Assembly (NCBI RefSeq): GCF_028372415.1
Contig: NC_092872.1
Span: 389,196,853-389,260,852 of the forward strand
Length of the DNA stretch: 64,000 nucleotides
Reading direction: 5' to 3'
Origin: Notamacropus eugenii
Taxonomy: Eukaryota; Chordata; Mammalia; Diprotodontia; Macropodidae
Below are positions 1 through 10,388 of this stretch, one piece after another; positions within the stretch are counted from its first letter, which is position 1; each line of letters starts with the position of its first letter. Both the position numbers and the translations under genes were made by a program. Below the pieces are notes generated by a model. That model did no database searches and had not been told where the DNA came from. It saw only the letters and a list, made by a program, of their open reading frames with translations.

Positions 1-615
1 ACTTTACTATGCATCAATTCATATAACTCTCTCCAGGTTTTTCTGAAATCATCCTGCTTTGTCATTTTTTGTACCACAGTAATATTCCATTCACACACCA
101 CAGCTTATTTAGCCATTCCCCAACTGATGGGCATCCCTTTGATTTACAATTCTTACCCACCACAAAAAGAGCTGCTATAAATATTTTTGTACAAATAAGT
201 CTTTTTCCCTTGTTTTGGTTGTCTTTGGGATGTAGCCCCAGCAGTGGTATTACTGGATCAAAGGGTATGCATAGTTTTATATCCCTTTGGGAATAGTTTC
301 AAATTGCTCTCCAGAATGGTTGAATTAGTTCACAACTCCACCAACAGTGCATTAGTGTTCCAGGGCTCCCATATTCCCTCCAACATCCAACATTTTCCCT
401 TTTTGTCATATTAGCCAATCTGGTAGGTATTGTGAGGTGGTACTTCAGAGTTGTTTTAATTTGTATTCCTCTAGTCAACAGGGATTTAGAGCATTTTTTC
501 TTATGACTTTTGATTTCTTTGTCTGAAAATTGCCTATCCTTTGACCATGTATCAATTGGGAAATGATTTATATTTTTACAAATTTGATTCAGTTCTCTAC
601 ATATTTGAGAAATAA
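1..615 (-). mobile_element. L1 LINE, 3' end of ORF2 and downstream
   Basis: Read on the minus strand, positions 628-299 encode an ORF2 C-terminal segment with the L1-typical series QIKTT..YHLT, then CWREYG, then HCWWSCELIQPFW. Downstream on the same strand the frame continues with stops through the region equivalent to the end of ORF2 (SVGEWLNKLW-like). The copy is 5'-truncated by the window edge or the adjoining SINE. It carries stops and is a dead remnant. Confidence 0.85.
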
Positions 616-790
616 TGGCCTCAGACACTTAACAGCTGTGTGACCCTGGGCAAGTCACTTAACCCTGTTTGCCTCAGTTCCTTATCTGTAAAATGAGCTG
701 AAGGAAATAGCAAACCATTCTAGTCTCTTTGCCAAGAAAATCCCAAAATGGGATCATGGAGAGTTGAACACAACTGAAATAACTGAAAAT
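616..790 (+). mobile_element. Mar1-type CORE-SINE, 5'-truncated
   Basis: Starts inside the CORE region (CTCAGACACTT, then TGTGACCCTGGGCAAGTCAC) and keeps the whole RTE-like tail (GCCAAGAAAAT..AAATGGGAT..AGAGTTG..ACAACTGAA). The tRNA-like head with A and B boxes is missing. It abuts the L1 fragment directly. Confidence 0.85.
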
Positions 791-1595
791 TTTGAATCCT
801 ATAATCCCACCCTAATGGGACACATACACATACACATACTCATATATACACAAATATCCTTCCATGTTTTGCACATAGAGAAGTTTCTTGGCAGAGAGGA
901 AAAAACTACCTGACAAGAAGCCAAATGGTTAAAGAAAATGGTGCTTTATGAGTAGACCTTGAGGTTATGTTTGGTTGTTTTTATATCTCTCTGTGACCAA
1001 AGTACTAAGAGTTCCCTGATTGTCATATCTGGATTTAGCTTCCTCTGGAATTGAGCCTAAAAAATGCAGTGTGGTTCTTTTTACAAGCAACCTCTCTTTT
1101 AAACAAAAAGTGTTTCTCTGTTCTAGGTTGTCATCTCACAGTCCTTTGCTTCCTTGACCCCTCAAAGCAGATACAGGAAGAAATGTATCACATACATATA
1201 CACAGGCCAACAAAAAATAAAATAAAAATTAAAAATACAGAAACCAGATCCATCTTTATTCTCATCCTAAGAAGTCTGTACCTGGAGCCCAACCCTTATC
1301 TCTGGCAATTTCTCCAAACTTTGGGCCTCCCTGGAAAGCTTTTCCAGGCTAATAATTTGGCGCCAGCCTCTGGAGACTATGATCTTTATACACCTTAACT
1401 GATCTGCACTAAAGAACATGTTGCTTCTCTGAGGATAACAATTCCTCCTCTTCATAGATCAGCTCTCACTTATCACCCCTCAGGACAAAAAAAAAAAATA
1501 ATAATTACCTTGCAGGGAGTTCAGCTAAGCTGAAAAAGATAAAAATTCCCCTTTATCTTTATCCCATTTCCTGGTGGGGGGAGGGAAGTTGTAGA
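791..1595. other. Unassigned single-copy-looking sequence
   Basis: Apart from a short CA/TA-rich patch near 820-850 I recognise no repeat or gene. A 115-codon open stretch at 1051-1398 (+) has no recognisable domain, biased composition or homologue known to me, so I do not call it a gene. Confidence 0.4.
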
Positions 1596-1980
1596 GAGGA
1601 ATAGTAAAAGTTTAAAGTTGGAAGCATATTTTAGAAGGATTTAGTACAGCCCCTTTATTTCAGATATGAGGAAATTTGGACCCTGAACGAGACTCTCCTC
1701 TTTGGTGACTGTTCCCTTCTATGTATCATCTCCTGTTAATAGGACGTACCTTTTAAAGGCAAGGATTGCCTTGCTTTTCTTTTTGTATCCCTAGCACTTA
1801 TTATGTACCTGGTGCATAGATAAAACTTAATAAATGGCTTGTTGATTTAGTTTATTCTTTTTTTGATTTGTTTGTTTTTTCAAATGATTTGTCTAAAGTC
1901 ACCTAGGCAGTAAGTTACAGAGGTGAAATTCCAATTCAAGTCACTGACTCCAAATCCAGTCTCTTTTAACTATACTATGA
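1596..1980 (-). mobile_element. MIR-like SINE interrupted by an L2 3' end
   Basis: Bases 1596-1690 (TTGGAAGC.., CATTT-CAGATATGAGGAAA) and 1880-1980 (GATTTGTCTAAAGTCACCTAGG..) are the two halves of one antisense MIR-like unit. The gap is filled by the L2 3' end listed next. Confidence 0.6.
1690..1875 (+). mobile_element. L2 LINE 3' end
   Basis: Typical L2 terminal phrases are present: AAGGCAAGGATTG, then TTTTTGTATCCCTAGCAC, then TTAATAAATGGCTTGTTGAT. It lies between the halves of an older MIR-like SINE. Confidence 0.7.
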
Positions 1981-2309
1981 TATGAGGCAGAATCAGCCTC
2001 CTTATACTGCCCAGCTTAGATCTATTCCCAGGCTGTATATAATTCCACTGACCATAGCCTGCAGATAGCATTGCTGACCATCAGGTCAGATGGTACTATC
2101 AATTGCATTGTAGAGTGAATACCAATATTATATTCTAGCTGGTTTTCTTGACTGAAATTCTTTACAAGATAAACTGAGTGATAAGTAAGCCAGCAAGAAA
2201 CAAGGCATTTAGCAGTGCCTAGAACTGAGACAGGAACCTCAGGCCACTGAAATGTGAATGGGGACAGATGGTTGCAATACCCCCAACTATTTCATAGAAG
2301 TGGTATACA

Positions 2310-2465
2310 CCTCAGACCACTACGTCCAACTCTCTCATTTTCCAGCTAAAAAAAATGAGGCTGAAGAAGATGAAGTGATTTCTCCAAAGTCAGTGGCAGT
2401 ATCAAGACTTCAGATCCTCTACTGCTTTGACCAGTGCTCTTCCCATGATACTGCAATGCCTTAGC
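2310..2465 (-). mobile_element. MIR-like SINE fragment
   Basis: The antisense pattern CCAACTCTCTCATTTTCCAG, GAAGTGATTTCTCCAAAGTCA, then CAGTGCTCTTCCCATGATAC follows a divergent MIR-type unit also seen at 3125-3300. Confidence 0.5.
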
Positions 2466-2924
2466 TACCTCATTCCCTGCTTAGGGCTTATAAAGGATTC
2501 CCATGATCCATCATTCCTGTGCCTAGTCCCAGGAACCCGCGGTATTCTAATTCTTCATTCTTATCTGGAAAAAAAGAGGTAGCCAATCCCCACAATCCCT
2601 CAGCCTCTTGATGAGTATATTTCAGATGCTTCTAGAAACTGTCCATTTTTTCTTATTGTCATCCAACAGCACTCAGTGAGCATCTGCTGTACTCAGGGGC
2701 CTGAACTACATTCTTGGGGGATAAATATTTCAGGGGTATGACTAACAGCAAGAAGGAATTGTGATGTGCCCTCTCATGATTCCTTATTAAGAAGATAGAA
2801 CAGACACCAATGGAAATAAAAAAGTAAAAATAATGCACATTTAACTTTTCTGAGTGTTTTCATATCATAAGCATCAAAAACATTGAGAGCCTTTAAATAG
2901 ATCAACAAACATCCATTTTGTTCA

Positions 2925-3110
2925 CTTTTTTAAAATCATTTTATTGATATTTCATTTTTACATCATATTTGTTACATCGTAAATGTTGTATGTATATCCC
3001 TCCTTCCCTCTCCTTCCACTCAGAGAGCTATCCTTTATAAGAGATAATATTTTTAAATGGAAGAAAGGAGGTGAAATTAGCAAAACCAGTCATCACATTA
3101 CAAAAGCATT
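2925..3110 (-). mobile_element. L1 3' UTR-like fragment
   Basis: The T-rich start, CATTTTATTGATATTTCATT, a CCTCCTTCCC run and CAGAGAGCTATCC..TTATAAGAGA resemble the 3' UTR seen at 50870-51060. Read antisense, the T-rich start would be the poly(A) end. Confidence 0.45.
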
Positions 3111-3124
3111 TTGCCATACTCTAT

Positions 3125-3300
3125 CCCTGTGAACCCAACTTCAGACCATTATATCTAATTTCATCACTTTACAGTTGAAAAAACTGAAACTGAAGGGGAG
3201 ATAAAGTGATTTGTCTGAGGTCAGTGGCAGAATCAAGAATATATTACTCCAGATCCCCTAATCTCTTGACCAGTATTCTTCCCATTATACTACACAGCTA
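3125..3300 (-). mobile_element. MIR-like SINE fragment
   Basis: Same antisense pattern as 2310-2465: CATCACTTTACAGTTGAAAA, AAGTGATTTGTCTGAGGTCA, then TTCTTCCCATTATACTACAC. Confidence 0.55.
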
Positions 3301-3302
3301 CT

Positions 3303-3530
3303 AAATGTTTGAGACTGGATGTGACCTCAGATCTTCTTGACTCCTAAGTTCAAATCTGTCCTCAGACACTTACTAGCTATGTGACCCTGGTCAAGTCACT
3401 CAACATTGTTTGCTTCAGTTTTCCCATCTGTAAAACGAGCTAGAGAAGAAAATGGCAAACCGCTCCAGTATCTGCCAAAAAAAAAAAGAACAAAAAACAA
3501 AATTCCAAATGGAGCAACAATAACAACAAC
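3303..3530 (+). mobile_element. Mar1-type CORE-SINE
   Basis: The CORE (CTAGCTATGTGACCCTGGTC, TTTTCCCATCTGTAAAACGA) is followed by the RTE-like tail (AAATGGCAAACCGCTCCAGT), which is degraded by an internal A-run and ends in AACAATAACAACAAC. Confidence 0.8.
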
Positions 3531-3583
3531 TTCCTCACTCCAGGGCTGGCATTCTACCCACTGTACCCACCTAGCTGCCCTGG
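3531..3583 (-). mobile_element. SINE head fragment
   Basis: The reverse complement reads GGGCAGCTAGGTGGG..CAGTGGGTAGAATG, the tRNA-like head of the Mar1-type SINE with an A-box-like TGG..CAGTGGG. Only the head survives, abutting the preceding copy. Confidence 0.65.
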
Positions 3584-3589
3584 AAGAAT

Positions 3590-3945
3590 GATAGTGTCTT
3601 CAAAAGGAATAGGGAGCTTGAAAGAGTGAGGTGGAAGGGGTAGGAAAAAGATAATGAGCTCAGTTTTGAAACTGCAGAGTTTCAGATTCCTATGGGACGT
3701 ATAGTTAAAAATGTCCAATAGGCAACTGATCACGTATAACTGAAGCTTAGGGAGGACAATGAGGCTAGAGATAGAGACCTGTGGGTCTTCTGTGTAGAGA
3801 CTATGCCCATGAGAGCAGATGAGATCATCAAGAGAAAGAATGTAGAGGAAGAAGAGAGGACCTAGGAAATGTAACTTGGGGACAGATGACATGTAAGGGA
3901 CAAATGAAAGGGAAGAATCAAAGATAATTCCAAAGATTCCACAAA
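3590..3945 (-). mobile_element. L2 LINE reverse-transcriptase fragment
   Basis: The minus-strand translation has the L2 RT order: LDDLICSHG, then SLYTED in place of the catalytic YADD (positions 3785-3796), then SCLLDI, LKLCSFKTELIIF and a FDSSLSF-type motif. It is an inactive remnant. Confidence 0.7.
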
Positions 3946-3984
3946 CATTGATCATGGTGAGGAAGGGGGTGGAGTGGAAATAGA

Positions 3985-4225
3985 ACAAACATTTATTTAG
4001 TGCTTACTATGTAACAGGCATTGTGCTAAACACTTTACAAATATGATTTCCTTTGATCCTCACAACAATCCAGTGAGGTAGGTACTATTATTATCCCTAT
4101 TTTACAGTTGAGGAAACTAAGGCAGACAGAGTAAATGACTTGCCCAGGATCTCGCAGCTAGTAAGTATTTGAGGATGGATTTGAACTCATGTCTTCCTGA
4201 TTCCGGGTCCACTTTACCACTTACC
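3985..4225 (-). mobile_element. MIR-like SINE with L2-type tail
   Basis: The antisense order is clear: GTGCTTACTATG..CAGGCATTGTGCTAA (L2-like tail), CAATCCAGTGAGGTAGGTAC, TTTTACAGTTGAGGAAACTA (CORE), GACTTGCCCAGGATCTCGCA, then a head ending CTTACCTGCC. Nearly full length. Confidence 0.85.
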
Positions 4226-4235
4226 TGCCTCATAG

Positions 4236-4320
4236 ATTAAGATCATAAAAGGTTAGAAATGGAAGGAACCATAGAGATCACCCAGTCCAACCCTTTCATT
4301 GGCCAGAAATGCAAGCATAT
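4236..4320. mobile_element. Fragment of an old interspersed repeat
   Basis: The phrase AGATCATAAAAGGTTAGAAA, then GGAAGGAACC..AGAGATCACCCAGTCCAACC, is shared with copies at 29965, 47125 and 62695. The family (MIR-like or CR1-end-like) is not settled by eye. Confidence 0.5.
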
Positions 4321-4329
4321 GTATTGAAG

Positions 4330-4968
4330 GCCCCTTTAGAGAGGAGAGAAAGTTTCTTTTTTTCCCCCTTTTAAAAGCTTTGGTGGGGTACCCAGGTAAG
4401 ATGGTCCCATTGCATGGTAAGAAGTCATCCTAGGAGTCAGAGAGAAGTTATAGAACTCTGGAGAAGTAAAAGCTTAGGTGGCTGCCAGTGATTCAGTCAT
4501 TTCCACGAATTTAAAGCACCTGAACCTCTAAGTCCAATCCCTGGACAAAGAGAGTTGTGTGGGCATTGTGCAATGTGACCCCTAAACTACATAGCAGACA
4601 GGTTGCCCCTGATATGATTTCTTGAATGTGAGTAACACTAAAACAGACAGTTAAGGAGGGAACAGAATGGTTCTGCCCTCCTGTTAGCATTTGATCTCCC
4701 ATCATTAGGTTCTTGCAGGAGTTATTGGGGGGGTGACAGAGACTTGCGTAACATTAATCAATTCTAGGTCTGAAAGCAAGTACTTCATTAGTGCACCTGA
4801 CTGCTTGCCATGTTTGAAACCACTTCCCTCTGAGGACTAAGAACTGTCATGTTTATGGGGTGTCCTTTATTCCCTGTCAAGCAAACACTTTATACAAGTG
4901 TTTGGATGTACTTCTCATGACTCTGGCCTGAAGCCTGCAACGAATCAGCTGCAGAGCTCTCTTGCATT
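4330..4968. other. Unassigned sequence
   Basis: No repeat family, exon or motif set recognised. Confidence 0.4.
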
Positions 4969-5051
4969 CTCTCTCTCTCTCTGTCTGCCTCTCTCTCTCT
5001 CTGTCTCTCTGTCTCTCTCTGTGTGTCTCTCTGTCTCTGTCTCTCTGTTTG

Positions 5052-5082
<31 letters not shown>

Positions 5083-5243
5083 GTCTGTCTCTCTCTCTGT
5101 CTGTCTCTCTGTCTGTCTCTCTGTCTCTCTCTCTGTCACTCTTTTTCTCTCTCTTTCTCTCTGTCTCTGTCTCTCTGTCTCTGTCTCTGTCTCTCTCTGT
5201 CTCTCTCTGTCTCTCTCTCTCTGTCTCTCTCTCTCTGTCTCTC

Positions 5244-5313
<70 letters not shown>
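4969..5313. repeat. CT / CTGT microsatellite
   Basis: About 345 bases of CT with interspersed CTGT units, ending in a pure (CT)n run. It reads open in several frames on both strands as Ser/Leu or Arg/Glu repeats. These are artefacts of the repeat, not proteins. Confidence 0.97.
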
Positions 5314-5316
<3 letters not shown>

Positions 5317-6056
5317 CTCGTCTCACCTCCCTGCACTCACCCCTACCTTGCACTATCTTTCTAGGCCCCCAATTCCCAGTTAAATACCACCTGCTGTTAT
5401 CAGCTATCCAGAGGCAGAAGGAAAGAAAGAAACATTGACAAATGTGAATGACAATTACCAACAAGCTCCACTGGCCTGCTAGGATTTACTAATGACTTTT
5501 AAAAGATACTCGAAGTCATTATTGCAACATTATGGGAGTTGCGCAGATTGCTGCTAATCTCAGACTCCCTTTGTGTTCTTAATGGAGAGGAGCAAAGCTT
5601 CATGGCCAGAATCCAATTTTATACCTTTGTTCTCAAATCTACTTTAAAGGGGAAAAAAACAGCTAGCTACAATGTACTGCTGTTCAAGAATGGGGAAGAT
5701 AACATCTAAGTGTGGAATGAATGGTTCACCTTCATTTAGGTCATTTAATTTTCAGTGTCTTAAGGTACAAAACAAAACTGGTCAGGTTCATGGGTTGCCT
5801 CCAAGTAAGCAGGTGAACCACGGGGAGTAGGGCGATTTTTTTTTGAAAGGCCTCCTAGGTAATGATCCACTCTGCCTAGAATAAGGAAAAAAGATCATTT
5901 CAGAGTTTTCAAAGAATTTTGGCAGTTTGGAGAAGCAACTCACAACAAAGGACAATATTTTCTTTGGAGCGTGTGCAAGATCTGTCTGCCTTTAGGTGCC
6001 CTTTTTTTTTTCCATGAAAGCATGTTCAGGCTAAAAGTACATAATACTGTAATGAT
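5314..6056. other. Repeat-poor island
   Basis: No transposon recognised. It holds TTGCGCA (C/EBP half-site-like, near 5538) and a GGTTCA...TGAACC inverted pair around 5785-5818. Treated as possible conserved noncoding DNA only. Confidence 0.35.
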
Positions 6057-6081
6057 AAAAAAAAAAAAAAAAAAAAAAAAA
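6057..6081. repeat. A25 homopolymer
   Basis: Twenty-five consecutive A residues. No identifiable retrocopy lies upstream, so a poly(A) tail origin is possible but unproven. Confidence 0.9.
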
Positions 6082-6361
6082 GAAGTTAAGAGAGTGTTTG
6101 TTTCCTTAGAGAACAAAGAATGAATTTATTTAGTCCTTTGCAACAGCAGCAAAATAAGACTACATTGTGGGGGCAAAATCAGTCCAATGGCAAACAGAGA
6201 GTAAAAAACAAATTGCTCTCCAGCCCTGGTCTGAGTGGTTACTGGCACAAAAATCAAAATGTTGAATTCCTGACCTGCTTCATCCTTTTTTTTTATTTAA
6301 TAATCTGGGATGAGAGGTCTTTGAATTTCTAACCTTTTAAAAAGCATCTATTGCTCACAAA

Positions 6362-6551
6362 GCCCCTGGGAGGCAACAGAAAGAGTGTTGGATTTAGGGT
6401 CAGAGGACTTGGGTTTTACTCATACGCTTACTGTTTACTCCTTCTATGACCTTGGGCCTCAGTTTCCTCATTTGTCAAACAAAAGGGTTGGAAAAAAATA
6501 AAGGAGTTGGACTAGATGACTTCTGGGTTCCTTTCCAGCTATAAATCTCAG
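6362..6551 (+). mobile_element. MIR-like SINE
   Basis: Order: GTGTTGGATTTAGGGTCAGA, ATGACCTTGGGCCTCAGTTT, CCTCATTTGTCAAA, then GACTAGATGACTTCTGGGTT and CTTTCCAGCT. A broken CORE-SINE without its 3' end. Confidence 0.75.
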
Positions 6552-6599
6552 TAGGAGTGGCAGACCACCTCATAGGCAGCAGTTTAACCCTTTCCAGTG

Positions 6600-6960
6600 T
6601 GCTAGCATTCATTTTCCATTGGAAATTCCATGAAATCCATTGGGATGTTTAACTTTTTGTGACCCTTGAAGCCTATGGACCCCTCCACAGAATGCTTGTT
6701 TTAAAAAGGTTCAAATTTGGGAGAAATGTTCAATTTCAGTTAGAGGTTAGCAAAAATTAAGATATATTTATTGTTGCTGCTGATTTTCCCCCATCCAAAT
6801 TTATGGAGCTTCTGAAATCTGTCCACAGACCCAGTTGTGTACTGTTTAACAATTGACAGCCTCTCACCCAAAAGATGATGCATGCACAACATATTTTTAA
6901 ATTCAATCTGCATTATTAACATTTCTGCCATCTCTTTCTTAAATTTAATCTATCAAAAAC
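6600..6960. mobile_element. hAT-MITE-like repeat, degraded
   Basis: The TTTGTGACCC..AGCCTATGGACCCCT..CAGAATG block is the reverse of a block at 59624-59800, showing an interspersed family. Several GGACCCCT-type phrases recur. Boundaries are unclear. Confidence 0.4.
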
Positions 6961-7052
6961 AAAAAAATAAACACTAAGTCAAGATGTGATTTGGAGCATT
7001 CACCAATTTCCAAGGTATAAATATTCAAACTGAAAATTTAGCAGTTTGGCTT

Positions 7053-7303
7053 TCCCCAGAGGTGGCCCACTGGATGGAATGCCAGGCCTGAAGTCAGGAA
7101 GACCTGAGTTCTAATTCAATCTCAGGCACTTACTAACTACATGATCTTGGGCAAGTCACTTAACCCTGTTTACCTCAGTTTCCTCATTTGTAAAATGAGT
7201 TGGAGAAGGAAATGGCAAATCACTCCAGTGTCTTTGCCAAGAAAACCGCAAATGGGGTCACAAAGAGCTGGACTTAACTGAAAATGACTGAACAACATTA
7301 AAG
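7053..7303 (+). mobile_element. Mar1-type CORE-SINE, near full length
   Basis: Head GTGGCCCACTGGATGGAATG, CORE TACATGATCTTGGGCAAGTC, CCTCAGTTTCCTCATTTGTA, then the RTE-like tail GGAAATGGCAAATCACTCCA..GCCAAGAAAACCGC..GGGGTCACAAAGAGCTGGAC and ACTGAACAAC. Confidence 0.9.
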
Positions 7304-7364
7304 AGGCTTGAACTGTTTGCATATACCCCTGATCAGATCCCAGGGGAAAAATTTTGTAGAGGCA

Positions 7365-7520
7365 TACGTATATGTGTGTGTGTTTGTGTGTATGTGTGTC
7401 TATGCATCTGTATATGTATATACTATATAGATATAGTGTGTGTGTACTAAATACCATATATTATACCATATACATATACCCTGTGTGTGGTGTGTGTGCG
7501 TGCTTGTGTGTGTGTGTGTG
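7365..7520. repeat. TG/TA-rich microsatellite cluster
   Basis: Interrupted (TG)n and (TA)n runs, including a clean (TG)n near 7505-7520. Confidence 0.9.
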
Positions 7521-7549
7521 TATCTTATATCATCTTGGTATAAGATGAA

Positions 7550-7710
7550 GAATCAGGGGATCTCCATTCTGACTTCACTTAACTTACTACTTGTGTTGCT
7601 TTGGGAAAATCATTTTGCACTTTAGGCTTCTGTTTCATCTTGACTAAAATGAAAGGATTAGACCAAATGACCTCTAAGATCTTTTCCAACTCTATAATCT
7701 CTGGGGTACT
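7550..7710 (+). mobile_element. MIR-like SINE
   Basis: CTTTGGGAAAATCATTTTGC, CTTCTGTTTCATCTTGACTA, then AATGACCTCTAAGATCTTTT and CCAACTCTATAATCTC match the middle and 3' part of a MIR-type unit. Confidence 0.65.
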
Positions 7711-8490
7711 ATTGATCCTGGGGTAGAAAACAGATTCAGAGTTCAGAGATGACTGTTAAAGTCCTTGTGGAGGGGAGAGGGAGGATGAGTTTTAAAATGT
7801 ACTATTGCCAAATTAAGGTCAGAAGCTGAATCATGGAGTCATTCACAAGGAAATAAGAATGCAAAGATCAGGATGTAAAAGGCCAAACTGGGGAGGCCCA
7901 GGGAAGGAAGTTGTCTCAGGTAAAAACATTAATGCCCCTATTTATGAGAATGGGAGTGCAAAGCCTGAATGATGATTGAAAAAAGAAGAGACTGTCCAGC
8001 CAAGCAAGATGTAGAAGGAATCAGAAGGCTGGGAAAATAAAGACATCGAGGGAACTAACCATAGTTCTCAGTCCTCATGTCTCTTGAATATGTTATGGTT
8101 TCAATGACTTGGTCTCCTGCAGAGAACGAATTTAATGAGCAGGTGCCCATCAACTAAAAGTTTGCCCTTGGCAAAGGAGCAAGGAGGAGCCTTTTACTCC
8201 GACAATGACTGGAAATAATTATGGCTGTGGCCCCCAAAACAACCTTCTTAGCCAAAGAATCATTTGCAAAATGAATCTGTTTGACCTCAATCACTTCCTC
8301 TTAAATGGATGGTCTGAAAGGTCTTTCCCAGCTCTCATATTTTAGGAGTATCTGACTCTGAAACTGGGGACCTTCCAAGACTATAGATATAAGTTTCTTA
8401 TTTGGGCCTCCCAGGGACCATAGATCATATACAGCCACCTCACATATTTACAAAGCAAATTGCTCATAAGGACAGTGTGTATAAGTTCAT
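7711..8490. other. Repeat-poor stretch with an inverted-repeat motif
   Basis: No gene or clear transposon. The subregion 8040-8300 looks single-copy and contains TTTGCC-CTT-GGCAAA (8161-8175), a perfect 6-3-6 inverted repeat, and ATAATTAT, a homeodomain-type palindrome. Confidence 0.35.
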
Positions 8491-8493
8491 GTT

Positions 8494-8722
8494 GTAATTG
8501 TTTTCTGTTCAGTCATTTCAGTCGTGACCCCATTTGGGGTTTTCTTGACAAAGATACTGACTGGAGTGGTTTGCCATTTCTTTCTCCAGCTCATTTTACA
8601 AATGAGGAACTGAGACAAACAGGGTTAAGTGACTTGCTCAGGGTCATTTGAACTCAAGAAGACTCATTTTCCTGACTCCAGGCTCAGAACTCTAGCCATT
8701 GTACCACGTAGCTTCCCCAGGT
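8494..8722 (-). mobile_element. Mar1-type CORE-SINE
   Basis: Antisense copy: GTTCAGTCATTTCAGTCGTG, CCCCATTTGGGGTTTTCTTG, GTGGTTTGCCATTTCTTTCT, AACAGGGTTAAGTGACTTGC, with part of the CORE deleted before the head CACGTAGCTTCCCC. Confidence 0.88.
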
Positions 8723-8769
8723 AAGTCCATATAAAACTGTTAGCAATAGAATCATGCCTAAATAGGGAT

Positions 8770-8945
8770 GGAGCACAGTGTCCTGGAGAAAGCACTGGAC
8801 TTAGAATCTGAAGACCCAAGTTCAAGTCTCAGTTTCTCCTCGTGACTTTAGGCCATTCACTTAATCTCTCTGAGGCTCATTTTTCTCATCTGCCAAATGG
8901 GGATAACAATCTCACAAGATTGTTGTGAAGATGGTATAGGTAGGA
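8770..8945 (+). mobile_element. MIR-like SINE
   Basis: CACTGGACTTAGAATCTGAA, AAGTTCAAGTCTCAG, CCATTCACTTAATCTCTCTG, CTCATCTGCCAAATGGGGAT, then TTGTTGTGAAGATGG. The 5' and central parts are well preserved. Confidence 0.8.
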
Positions 8946-9037
8946 CCTAGACTTGTGATTTCGCTGGTATGTGTAACTCCCAGATGAGACTTGCCCAGGG
9001 TCACATAGCCAGGATATAAAAGATTCCTTTATATAAA

Positions 9038-9109
<72 letters not shown>

Positions 9110-9215
9110 ACTTTTATGAACTTTTATATTATATATATAATATATATAACCTTATATATATATAAAGTTCCAAGATATAAAGCTGGCTCTCTACCCATTA
9201 TGCCAAGTTCCTCTC
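8946..9215 (-). mobile_element. SINE carrying an AT microsatellite
   Basis: The antisense tail phrase GACTTGTGATTTCGCTGGTA..AACTCCCA is shared with 13975-14030 and, reversed, with 17555-17790. GACTTGCCCAGGGTCACATA follows. It is interrupted by the (TA)n tract and resumes as CTCTACCCATTATGCCAAGT. Confidence 0.65.
9040..9170. repeat. AT microsatellite
   Basis: A long (TA)n run to about 9096, followed by degenerate TATA-rich sequence that can fold on itself. It lies within a SINE. Confidence 0.92.
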
Positions 9216-9304
9216 TGTGTATGAGGAAAGAACTCAGCAAATCTGACAGCAATACTGTTTTAAGAATAACATTGAGTGACTAAGTCATTTTGACTAGTAT
9301 AAAT

Positions 9305-9660
9305 ACCCAAATTCACTACAAATGACATTTGAAAGAAGATACTATCTTCAACCAGAGAAAGAACTGATAAGTAAAAGTATGTATAGAATGATTTTACTTA
9401 TATATACACATTTGTGTCTAATGGTAGCCATCCCTAGGGTGAGAGGACAGGAGATAAAAGGGAAAAAAAGAAATTTATACAATAACTATATTATATATTT
9501 AAAAGGAATAACAAATTATACATAATAGATTTGAAATTTCATGTGCAATCATCTTTTTATTCTAATATTTTATAGAAATGCTTATCTTCTTTCATAAATT
9601 AAAAATGAAATTAATATAATTTTTAAAATGAAAATTATATTGAAAGATAGATTGTTATTA
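9305..9660 (+). mobile_element. L1 3' UTR-like fragment
   Basis: AACCAGAGAAAGAACTGATA, GGTGAGAGGACAGGAGATAA, then TATTTTATAGAAATGCTTAT and a terminal A-rich ATAAATTAAAAATGAAA resemble the marsupial L1 3' UTR layout. Confidence 0.5.
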
Positions 9661-9689
9661 ATAATGAATTAGAATCAGATATTGTCAAA

Positions 9690-10388
9690 GTTGAAGTCCT
9701 AGAGTTAAGAAAAACCCATTAACTTCCAACTCATTCCCCTTTTGGATAACTCTAATTATTAGGAACTTTTTCTGTGACTTAAGCCAAGATCTACCTCTCT
9801 GCAATTTCCACTATTTTTCCTAAATCTGACCTCTAGAATAAAGTAGAATGAATCTAATCCTTCTTCCACAAAACAACCCTCCATATAACTCAAGACAACT
9901 CTCCTGTTCCTCTAAATCTTCTCTTCTCCAGGCTAAAAATTCTCAATTCTTTCAATTCAACTTCATAAGATGTGATTTTGAGGCCCCTCATCTTTCTGGT
10001 TACCTCACTCTGGACACTCTCTAGCTTATAAATGTCCTTCTGAAAATATGGTAAACAGAACAGGACACAATAAATACTCCAAATACAATCTGACTAAGGC
10101 AAAGTGCAGTAGGATTTTTACCCCACTAGCCTGGGAACTTACGTCTCTCAAATGCAACCTAAGATTCTATAATATTTTTGGTGGCTATACTACATCTACC
10201 ATCAGACAAACTATCTAGCTATGTCTTTCCTATTTTGGGATGAAAGTGATTTCCTGAATCCATGTATAAAAATTTATATTTATCCCAATAAAATTTAATC
10301 TTACTAGATTTAGCCCAATGGTCTAGCTTGTCAAAATCTTTTTGGATTCTTACCCAGTCATCCAATGTAGTAATTATTTCTCCTTTTT
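9690..10388 (-). mobile_element. CR1/L3 LINE, antisense, first segment
   Basis: Antisense CR1-type phrases occur in order: CTACCTCTCTGCAATTTCCA, CTTCTCTTCTCCAGGCTAAA, CACTCTGGACACTCTCTAGC, GTCCTTCTGAAAATATGG, then TAGCCCAATGGTCTAGCTTG and AAATCTTTTTGGATTCTTAC. It resumes after a SINE at 10713. Confidence 0.75.

Noticed and set aside
299..628. 109-codon minus-strand frame
   Set aside because: L1 ORF2 C-terminus (HCWW motif), a transposon remnant and not a host gene.
3554..3988. 144-codon minus-strand frame
   Set aside because: L2 RT fragment with an altered YADD motif; overlaps a SINE head.
4898..5438. Long overlapping Ser/Leu and Arg/Glu open frames on both strands
   Set aside because: They are translations of the CT/CTGT microsatellite in every frame, not proteins.
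6057..6081. Poly(A) tail of a processed pseudogene
   Set aside because: No coding or UTR sequence recognisable upstream and no matching target duplication seen.
9040..9170. TATA-rich stretch as a promoter
   Set aside because: It is an AT microsatellite inside a SINE; no associated start signal.
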